Positions 1-6,036 of a stretch of DNA of 6,036 nt are shown one piece after another (within the stretch, counting starts at the first letter, position 1; every line of letters starts with the position of its first letter). The notes under the pieces are model-generated. The model worked only from the letters and a program-made list of their open reading frames with translations, searched no databases and had not been told where the DNA came from. The translations under genes were made by a program, and so were the position numbers. Source of the DNA: an uncultured Bacteroidales bacterium (GTDB taxonomy: Bacteria > Bacteroidota > Bacteroidia > Bacteroidales > JAUNSR01); contig CAMTOW010000145.1 of NCBI GenBank assembly GCA_947074245.1, forward strand, positions 1 through 6,036. The letters are read 5' to 3'.

Positions 1-1
1 T

Positions 2-1918
2 TTCGAGCGTGAAGCCGTTGAACAATTCGATCCGATTGGCTACCTGAATGAATCGGTTCTGAAAGAATCGAACGGGATTGCGGCCGAAACACAATGATGA
101 AAACGAATTCAATAAGAGCAATGTTCCGTCGCCGTTATTATAATCCTGAGAGGTATTCGCCACCTTATATTGCATCTCTCCCATTTTTTCGCGGGCATAC
201 TTCAAGCCGCCCGATACATCCCAGTTAACGGTTTTACGCGCCGTAACATAATGCACGGACGGATTCACGCTCAATTCGGTCTGTCCGTTAAAGCGATAGG
301 TGAATTTCAACTTCTGCCCCAACCAAAACCCATCGACAAAATTATATTCGGGCATCGCACGTAAGACTCCGTTGAAACCGAAACTTACCCGGTTGATATG
401 CCAGGTTCGTCCCAAAAGAAGCGGTTTAATGATTGGCAGATTCAGCTTTTTTATAAAATCCAACGAGTCGGTCAGCTTCGATTTAAGAGCATTCCTCTTG
501 AGCGAATCGCGCACCTGATACTCTTCCATCTCCTTAGGAGTGAGCGGTTGGGTACGGCTTCGTTTCCAATAGGAGGTATCACGCAACAAAGCCATAGAGT
601 CGAGACTGGAATGAATGGTTTTGCGTTCGATCTGCTCGTATTTGTTTTCATTTTTTCGGTCTTCATCCGATAGAGTACGCACCAACGTTGCCATTTTCAA
701 AGCATCGCGATTGCTTAGATTCTCTTTTTCAAGCAGTTTATCCAGTTTTTGTTTCGCTTTGATCTGCTTTTTACTCAGAAATACGGAATCGGAATTATAC
801 GTTTGGGTCGAATCCATTTCATGTTCGGTATCCGTTACGAGAGAAACGAACATCGGCATCTCTTTCGATTCGATCGAATTGTATTTCACCGAAGTATAGA
901 ACTTTCCTTTGGCGGAAAACCCCATTGCGTCGAAATCGGCATTGATATCAAACGAAACCGGCAAAAATACGTTCGGCCGGACTTCATTATAGGAAATCCG
1001 GGAATGTAGTTGCATGAAAGGAAAACTTACGAAAAGATCTGCCATATAGACACTCCAATTCCCCTCCACGATATAAAGAAAACCTTTCATCAGGCTTGAA
1101 TTCTTTTTCTTAGGAATCACTTTGATCCTATAAATCAGATGATTTCCTTCGGAGATCATCCCATCGAGCTGAAATCGGTAAAAGGCAAACGCGTTGGGGG
1201 CAAGAGGTGATATGCATCCGAATGCTTCGGGGTCATAAATCGAGCCGGTAATCACACCGGGGAAAAACTGATCGTTCATCATGTCCGGCACACTCGAATT
1301 GAACGCCAGAATCGTATTCTCATACTCGCGCGGATAACGGTATCGGATCAGATGTTGCGATTCCAATAAAAAAAGACGTTTCTTTAAGTCGATTTTCTCT
1401 TTCGAAGCGGATGCTCCCGCGCTGACCGTCACCTGATTCGCCCGAATCGAAAGATCGACGAGTCGAGGAATCTTATCGATCTTAAGATTTCCTTTCAGAT
1501 ATACCTCCGATTCATACCCTTCAATCTGTTTCAGATAAAACGGCGCCATGCTGATCGCTTTACGCATGATGGGATAAGCGGGATCTTCGTTGCGCGCCCG
1601 GACATCTACCTCGCGGAGTTGATAACTGGTTTCGGGCAAAGCGATACGAACTTGCGATTGAAGCTTTTGAGTATCTACCGAAATCTGTTTTGTTTCATAT
1701 CCGATTGACCGGACTTCGATGGTATAAATGCCTTCCGGAATCGGTATCTGAAATTGTCCGGCTTCATTTGCGCTGATTCCGGTGGATAATTCCAGGATAT
1801 ATAAGGTACTGTTTGGAATCGGTTTGCCGGATGTATCGACGACGGTACCCGACAAGGATTGAGACAAAACCGCCAAGATTGGAAACAAGAAAACAATTAG
1901 GGATAGAATTTTTCTCAT
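2..1918 (-). CDS. DUF5686 / carboxypeptidase-regulatory-like domain outer-membrane protein, 3'-truncated by window edge
   Basis: The frame is open for 639 codons from ATG at 1918 to the window edge with no stop, so the C-terminus is missing. Residues 1-20 form a Sec signal peptide (MRKILSLIVFLFPILAVLSQ). Residues 22-100 read as a carboxypeptidase regulatory-like beta-sandwich: SLSGTVVDTSGKPIPNSTLY, then NEAGQFQIPIPEG and VRSIGYET. From about residue 105 it matches my recollection of DUF5686: 'NEDPAYPIMRKAI' opening, a beta-rich middle (110-360), a charged, probably helical stretch (380-490) holding YWKRSRTQPLTPKE, and a region with alternating beta-strands (505-639), including NFVDGFWLGQKL, that looks like the start of an outer-membrane barrel. 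Family members are, from memory, a little over 800 residues, so roughly 200 are lost. The biochemical role is unknown; outer-membrane location is inferred. The start is supported by the signal peptide directly following it. The DUF4250 gene ends 84 nt upstream on the same strand, so the two may share a transcript. Confidence 0.9.
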   Translation of the reverse strand, partial: MRKILSLIVFLFPILAVLSQSLSGTVVDTSGKPIPNSTLYILELSTGISANEAGQFQIPIPEGIYTIEVRSIGYETKQISVDTQKLQSQVRIALPETSYQLREVDVRARNEDPAYPIMRKAISMAPFYLKQIEGYESEVYLKGNLKIDKIPRLVDLSIRANQVTVSAGASASKEKIDLKKRLFLLESQHLIRYRYPREYENTILAFNSSVPDMMNDQFFPGVITGSIYDPEAFGCISPLAPNAFAFYRFQLDGMISEGNHLIYRIKVIPKKKNSSLMKGFLYIVEGNWSVYMADLFVSFPFMQLHSRISYNEVRPNVFLPVSFDINADFDAMGFSAKGKFYTSVKYNSIESKEMPMFVSLVTDTEHEMDSTQTYNSDSVFLSKKQIKAKQKLDKLLEKENLSNRDALKMATLVRTLSDEDRKNENKYEQIERKTIHSSLDSMALLRDTSYWKRSRTQPLTPKEMEEYQVRDSLKRNALKSKLTDSLDFIKKLNLPIIKPLLLGRTWHINRVSFGFNGVLRAMPEYNFVDGFWLGQKLKFTYRFNGQTELSVNPSVHYVTARKTVNWDVSGGLKYAREKMGEMQYKVANTSQDYNNGDGTLLLLNSFSSLCFGRNPVRFFQNRFIQVANRIELFNGFTLE

Positions 1919-2002
1919 AAACGCTTTTTTATTTGCCCTCACTTATACTCCGGTTTTCATCGATCAGGACATGATTTACTCTTTCGGATTGGAAACTAAC
2001 TA
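1919..2002 (-). other. Intergenic gap between DUF4250 and DUF5686 genes
   Basis: This 84-nt spacer on the minus strand contains no hairpin followed by a T run and no convincing TAnnTTTG -7 box with a matching upstream element. No strong Shine-Dalgarno stands before the ATG at 1918; the last bases are A-rich (AAATAAAAAAGCGTTT), as is common ahead of Bacteroidota genes. The simplest reading is read-through from the DUF4250 gene, but a weak promoter here cannot be excluded by eye. Confidence 0.4.
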
Positions 2003-2191
2003 TTACCAGAATTTATTCTGACCGGCATTGTATTCGAAACCGCCTTTGGCTAACTTATCCAACAACCACTGTTCATCAATATCCAGTGACTTGCACAATT
2101 CTTCCAGATTGGGATATTCATCACGAAGCTTCATATTTATGAAACTGAAAAGCATATTTACATCCGATGGTAAATTCTCCATAACATTCAT
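2003..2191 (-). CDS. DUF4250 domain-containing small protein
   Basis: A 62-residue protein that I recognise as DUF4250, a short family of unknown function that occurs as free-standing proteins of about 55-65 residues. Family-like segments, in order, are ENLPSDVNMLFSFINMKLRD, then YPNLEELCKSLDID, then LLDKLAKGGFEYNAGQNKFW. The middle looks like a compact helical bundle with a helix-turn-helix feel (LEELCKSLDIDEQWLLDKL), but DNA binding is not shown. There is no signal peptide or membrane segment, so it is probably cytoplasmic. Three starts are possible: TTG at 2194, ATG at 2191 and ATG at 2182. I chose 2191 because ATG is preferred and a GAGAG stretch lies about 12 nt upstream; 2182 (MENLPSD) would also keep the whole domain. 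It lies between the adhesin terminator and the DUF5686 gene, 84 nt before the latter. Confidence 0.88.
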   Translation of the reverse strand: MNVMENLPSDVNMLFSFINMKLRDEYPNLEELCKSLDIDEQWLLDKLAKGGFEYNAGQNKFW

Positions 2192-2207
2192 CAATTTATT
2201 ATTCTCT

Positions 2208-2215
2208 CAAAAATA
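2208..2215 (-). promoter_or_regulatory. Candidate Bacteroidetes -7 promoter box for the DUF4250 gene
   Basis: On the minus strand this reads TATTTTTG, a full match to the Bacteroidetes sigma-ABfr -7 consensus TAnnTTTG. It sits 16 nt before the chosen ATG at 2191 and downstream of the adhesin terminator, which is where a promoter for a new transcript is needed. Transcription would start close to the start codon, giving a leader of about ten bases. I do not see a good -33 TTTG element at the expected distance of 19-20 nt, and the region is AT-rich, so a chance match is possible. Confidence 0.35.
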
Positions 2216-2251
2216 CTACTATATAAATACTTATTTGGTTCATTGAAGCAT

Positions 2252-2287
2252 AAAAAAAGTCCCGACCTTTTCAGATCGGGACTTTTT
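2252..2287 (-). terminator. Rho-independent terminator of the surface-protein gene
   Basis: A perfect 12-bp inverted repeat pairs 2254-2265 (AAAAAGTCCCGA) with 2276-2287 (TCGGGACTTTTT) around a 10-nt loop. On the minus strand the hairpin is followed by a run of seven T bases (2258-2252), partly overlapping the stem. It begins 18 nt after the TAA at 2305-2307. The stem also ends in five T bases on the plus strand, so it could stop transcription both ways, though no plus-strand gene is present here. Confidence 0.92.
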
Positions 2288-2304
2288 GAAAGATTATATC
2301 GCTA

Positions 2305-5300
2305 TTATTTTACGATAACTTTTACCGGAGCATCTGCAATCTTCACAACATAAACACCAGGTTCTACACTGAATGTTTCGTTTGCTTTAGCTGTTGCAAC
2401 ACCTGAGACCTGGCGACCGTCAGTTGTGTAAACTTCAACCTTCATGCTTTCTGCGCCTTTGACGATGATCTTACCTGTTTCGGCAATCACTTCATAACGG
2501 CTAACTTTCGCGCCTTTCAATGCATCAAGGATTACGGATGCATTATTAGACAATGCTGATTCGCCTTCTGAGTAAACTGTAGATACAGCATAGTTGTAAG
2601 TACCGTCTGCCAATTCTTCAATGTCTAGATAATGTGTTTCCGGTACGATTTCCGCAACCTTAGCACCTTCTCTATAAACATTGTAACCAAGAAGTTCAAG
2701 AGACATTGAACCACCGCTTACCGGAGTATAAGTGATATCATCCAGAATCAATGCAAATATATCTACCGATACGTATCGGATTGCGAAGTATTTAGCATCT
2801 GCCGGTAGAGTATAAGAGAATTCTTCCCAAACACCTTCCGCTGAAATCTGTTCGCTTGCAAGACGAGAGAAGTCTGCGATATCGTTTGTAGATGAAGAAA
2901 CCCATACTTCAAATTTCTCATGTCCGTACTGTGAAGTCGCTTCTTTCGCATAGAATGAAAGAGGTGAACCTCCAACGATTTCCGGAGAAATCAACCAGTC
3001 GTCATTTTTCGGTCCGCCCGGTACATCAACCTGATCAACAGTTTTACCTGTAGAAGCCCATGCTATCAAACATTTGTTTCCTGAACGTGGCATCCAGATC
3101 GGATTAGTTTCAGCAGTCAAACCAAGTTCAAGCGGAGCCCAAACCTGATAAGCCATAGCGCCGTATCTGTTTGCATATTCTGCGATACCCTGGATCGCAT
3201 AAGTGCCTTGTCCGTCACCATCGTGAACAGTCCATGCTCCGATTCCGTCGATCGCGAACGATTCATAAGCGCTCATGTCATCGGTTACCGGTGCTGCCAT
3301 TGTTGATTCCGGCTCACTCCATTCAAGTCTGATACCATCTTCATCGTTACTTGCAGTCAAGTCAGTTACTGAAGGGTAATTTGGTCGGTTGATATTAACT
3401 TCAATCAGGTCACTTTCATTGTTTGCTGCGTTCATATCGGCACCGTAAATGACTTTCGCATTGTATGTGCGTGTTACACCTGCATCGTAGATCGTTGTTA
3501 CGATCGGATGAGCGTAAACTGCGCTTTCGCGGCTTGCCAGATTCGCACCTTCATGAGCGCTTGCCAACATTCCGTTTTCATAGATTTCAACACGATAGCT
3601 TTCTGCGTTCAATGCACCGCGGTTCGTTACCGTCACGTTTACATTTGCAGCTTGCGCTACGTCAATATGAGCTGGAGCTTCGATAGAGATCAATGCAAGG
3701 TCATGGTCGATCACGTCTTCCAAAGAAACTGCATCTACATATACGGATCCTGCACCCGGCATATAAGTTTCAAATTCAAGACATACGGTACTTCCTGCAT
3801 AATCCGACATCGGAATGTCATAACGTACCCAACCGTTACCTTCATTGAACTTGATCTCTTTCAGTACGACTGGTCTTTCGTCGTTGATCTTACCTTTGAT
3901 ATACAATACATAATCGTCACTATAAGAAGGATCCAGATATACATCCATAGACATAACCGGATTAGCCACAGCTTCTAATGAAACTTTCGGTCCGTATAGA
4001 GCGCTTCTGCTTGCTCCTGCTTCAACGTTGATACCTGCGCTACCTCCGTCATTGTCTGATGACATTGTATCATACAAGAACCATGTTGTAGAACCTTCCA
4101 ATGCTGAAATGATCCAAGGAGAAGTAGACAATGCTGCACCTGCGAACGATTCTGCGAATGGAAGTGCATACGGTGTTCCCAGAATTACGGATGCGCCGCA
4201 ACTTCTGATAATACCCGGTGCATCACCGATTGAGTTGGTTGCCAATATTGCATATTGAGTATAAGCCTGTCCGGATGCCGGAGCCTGGTTTTCGATCGTG
4301 TATGACAATGAAGTCAGATCACTTTCAATTACAGTCCAGTTTGTAGCATACTTCATTACTGTGTATGTTACTTCGGTAGGATTGATGTAGCCACCTTCTG
4401 CACCGACTTGAGGAGCATCCCAAGTAAGAACAACATCTTTTCCATTGTTAATCGTTACAGCCCATACATTCTGAGCATCAGCCGGTTTGTCTTGACCACA
4501 ATAACAGCTTACAACTGCTTCCATACCTGATCCAGACTCATTATAAGGAAGGATTCTGTATGAATTGGTTCCGTTTACTGCATCATTATCAACCCATGAC
4601 AATTCTTGTCCCGGAGTTGGTGACAGGAATGATTTCACCGGTTCGTCAGATCCTGCTTTGAAGATATCAATCTTAGAGATTGAAGTCAAAGCGTTTCCTG
4701 CGTAAGTGATTGTCGGAGCTTTGAATGAAACTGTAGCTTTCAGTTCACCCATAGGAGCCGGAACTGCGATTGCGTCGGTTACAGAGTTCGGAGAGTTAAT
4801 ACCTGCGTATTTCACGATAGTCAGGCTATCGATATCCAAATAATACATATTCGGAGCACTGTAATTGTAGAATCCGAAATATTTAACGGCTGGAGCGTCT
4901 GTTGCGAAAATCACATCAATGACCTGATATGTACCGCTCTTATAAGCCGGATTGTCTAATAATTCTACGTTCTGGCCTTCGATTGAGTTGTTGTCACCCA
5001 TCGTTACGCGGAAGTTTTCAGCAAATGAACCTGATGTTTTCGCTTTGAAGCTGAGTTTATAAATCGCGTCTCCTTCCAATTGGATCGGAGGTGTGATTAG
5101 CCAGTCGTTTCCTGCATTCGATGAATGATAAGTATAACGAGCGGTTTTCGCTGAATTCCATGCCCAAGTTTTACCATCTGCATTCACGTCATAAATCGTA
5201 TAAAGCGCCAATGCATCTGCTGTTTCAAACATTTCATTGAATGGACAAGTAAATGCCAAACCATAGGTTACTCGATTTGATTCTGCAGCAACGCTCTGTT

Positions 5301-5977
5301 TTCCACCTGCGACAGCTACTACTTTATAGTAATAATTAGCAAGTTCGGAAGGAAGTGTTTCACTGAATGAGTTTGCTTTCTGATTTGAAGCAACTTCAAC
5401 TTCACCCGGATATCTTACTACGTTATATACCAAAGATTGAGCATCGTATGGAGAATCATATATACCTGTTGCCGGTGCTTCCCAGGTTAGTGATGCAACT
5501 CCGGTACTATTAATATCCAACAATAGATCTGAAACTGGCAGTGGTGTTGCGAAGCCTGCGTATGTCTGAACTTCGATCGGTTCGCTTTCGCCCGATGCGT
5601 TCCAAGCAGACATTTTAACTTCGTATAAACCTTCTTCTGGGAAAGTATAGCTATATGCGTAATCCGCTCCCGGAGCAACCGATTGTGTATTAACAAGCTC
5701 ATTGTTTACATAAGCTTTCATTTCTACATTACCGTCAAGAGCTGCACCCGCTTTCGTTTCAGCCGGAGCTTTAGCGCTGATTACTGCTGCTAGCTGACCT
5801 GCTGTCGGATAAGAAACAGCCAAATCTGATGCCGGTGCCGGAGCTGTAGCTGGTACTCCTTTTCGAACATCGATCGAATCAATCATGATATAATATCGAT
5901 CCGGCTGGCTATATGCATAGAATCCGAAATGATGTTTTCCGCTTTCGCTTGGAATCACCTCAACAGTCTGCACAACC
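2305..5977 (-). CDS. Choice-of-anchor J / fibronectin type III multidomain surface protein with T9SS type A sorting domain, 5'-truncated
   Basis: A large secreted adhesin-like protein missing its N-terminus, including any signal peptide. Residues are counted from the GTG at 5973. In order: tail of a choice-of-anchor J (cleaved-adhesin, MAM-like) module (1-38, FGFYAYSQPDRYYIMIDS); Fn3-like (45-140); Fn3 (145-238); J module (240-388, with NDWLITPPIQL and FGFYNYSAPNMYYLDIDS); Fn3-like (395-491); Fn3 (496-598); J module (600-753); CARDB-like domain (755-862, VNVTVTNRGALNAESYRVEI); a J module (895-1085, DDWLISPEIV) set inside a split Fn3 (866-890 and 1092-1149); and a T9SS C-terminal domain (about 1155-1222). 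No catalytic domain is visible in the part present. Such proteins are expected to cross the outer membrane by T9SS and be attached to the surface; the binding partner is unknown. GTG at 5973 is not the true start: it falls inside the first J module, and the upstream in-frame stop belongs to adapter sequence. A terminator follows 18 nt after the TAA stop. Confidence 0.92.
2308..2511 (-). other. T9SS type A (Por secretion system) C-terminal sorting domain within the surface protein
   Basis: The last 68 residues form the usual short beta-sandwich sorting signal: RYEVIAETGKIIVKGAES, then VEVYTTDGRQVSG, then VEPGVYVVKI, and a terminal PVKVIVK. The 'VYttdGrqV', 'PGvYvVki' and 'KViVK' blocks are the conserved motifs of this signal. 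In characterised T9SS species it is removed by the sortase-like PorU as the protein is anchored to the surface. Whether this organism has a complete T9SS cannot be judged from this window. Confidence 0.85.
3715..5977 (-). repeat. Super-repeat of J + Fn3 + Fn3 modules in the surface protein
   Basis: Three J-module ends fall at residues 38, 388 and 753, giving periods of about 350 and 365 residues. The copies are diverged but alignable by eye. FGFYAYSQPDRYYIMIDS (first) pairs with FGFYNYSAPNMYYLDIDS (second). In the following Fn3-like modules, GQLAAVISAKAP...AGAAL pairs with GELKATVSFKAP...AGNAL. In the second Fn3 of each unit, VASLTWEAPATG pairs with VVLTWDAPQVG. The third unit keeps the J module but continues into a CARDB-like domain. 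Divergence is high enough that this is protein-level duplication, not a nucleotide direct repeat. Confidence 0.7.
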
Positions 5978-6036
5978 AGATCGGAAGAGCGTCGTGTAGG
6001 GAAAGAGTGGTAAGATTAGGTGAGATCTCGGTGGTG
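5978..6036 (+). other. Illumina TruSeq dual-index adapter contamination at contig end
   Basis: Positions 5978-6009 match 32 consecutive bases of the reverse-complemented Illumina universal adapter (starting AGATCGGAAGAGC and running to GAAAGAGTG). After a 13-nt interval, 6023-6035 (AGATCTCGGTGGT) matches the P5 end of the same adapter. The interval has exactly the length expected for one T, an 8-nt i5 index and GTGT. The index slot (6011-6018) reads TAAGATTA, the reverse complement of TAATCTTA, which I recall as TruSeq HT index D506. A few flanking bases differ (6010, parts of 6019-6022, 6036), as in low-quality read ends. This stretch is not genomic and should be trimmed. Confidence 0.97.

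Noticed and set aside
170..1009. Several overlapping plus-strand open frames (170-364, 300-518, 398-673, 615-899, 749-1009)
   Set aside because: They are antisense shadows of the DUF5686 gene, whose minus-strand frame is continuous over the whole stretch and gives a coherent family match with a signal peptide.
1675..1896. A 73-codon minus-strand frame near the start of the DUF5686 gene
   Set aside because: It is in a different frame inside the signal-peptide and regulatory-like domain of the DUF5686 protein, and its composition does not resemble a protein domain.
2192..2194. TTG at 2194 as the start of the DUF4250 protein
   Set aside because: It adds only one residue and an ATG follows immediately at 2191; TTG starts are rare in this group.
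2028..2246. A 72-codon plus-strand frame over the DUF4250 gene
   Set aside because: It is antisense to a recognised small family, has no domain of its own, and ends just before the terminator hairpin without promoter support.
2254..2287. The hairpin as a regulatory RNA or repeat element
   Set aside because: The short perfect stem, T run and position 18 nt after a stop codon fit an ordinary intrinsic terminator, and no second copy occurs in the window.
3508..3978. A 156-codon open frame on the plus strand, with a further one at 3465-3686
   Set aside because: Both lie wholly antisense to the well-supported domains of the surface protein (J3 and CARDB-like). Their translations are Cys/His/Tyr-rich without recognisable domains.
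5971..5973. GTG as the native start codon of the surface protein
   Set aside because: It interrupts a J module, has no signal peptide after it, and is preceded by only four native bases before adapter sequence begins.

Overview
The window looks like a small draft or metagenomic contig from a member of the Bacteroidota, most likely order Bacteroidales. This rests on a DUF5686/carboxypeptidase-regulatory-like outer-membrane protein, a large multidomain surface protein ending in a type IX secretion (T9SS) type A sorting domain, a candidate Bacteroidetes -7 promoter box (TAnnTTTG), and few Shine-Dalgarno signals. All three genes lie on the minus strand, and both outer genes are cut by the ends of the window.

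From the 5' side of the minus strand (right to left): 5978-6036 is not genomic. It is Illumina TruSeq adapter with a dual-index barcode, joined to the contig end. 2305-5977 is the 3' part, more than 1,220 codons, of a giant secreted adhesin-like protein. It is built from 'choice-of-anchor J'/cleaved-adhesin modules alternating with fibronectin type III modules, and ends in a T9SS C-terminal signal. A strong rho-independent hairpin (2252-2287) ends this transcript 18 nt after the stop codon. Next come a 62-residue DUF4250 protein (2003-2191) with its own possible promoter, an 84-nt gap, and the first 639 codons of a DUF5686 family protein (2-1918) that runs off the left edge.

The terminator separates the surface protein from the other two genes, so DUF4250 and DUF5686 may be co-transcribed. 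A functional link between them is not shown by the sequence. The adhesin is predicted to leave the cell through the T9SS and sit on the surface. The DUF5686 protein is predicted to be exported by Sec and to sit in or at the outer membrane.

I found no RNA gene, mobile element, CRISPR array or clearly new system. The observations most worth following up are the adapter contamination, which creates a false gene start and false upstream stop, and the domain-within-domain architecture of the adhesin.
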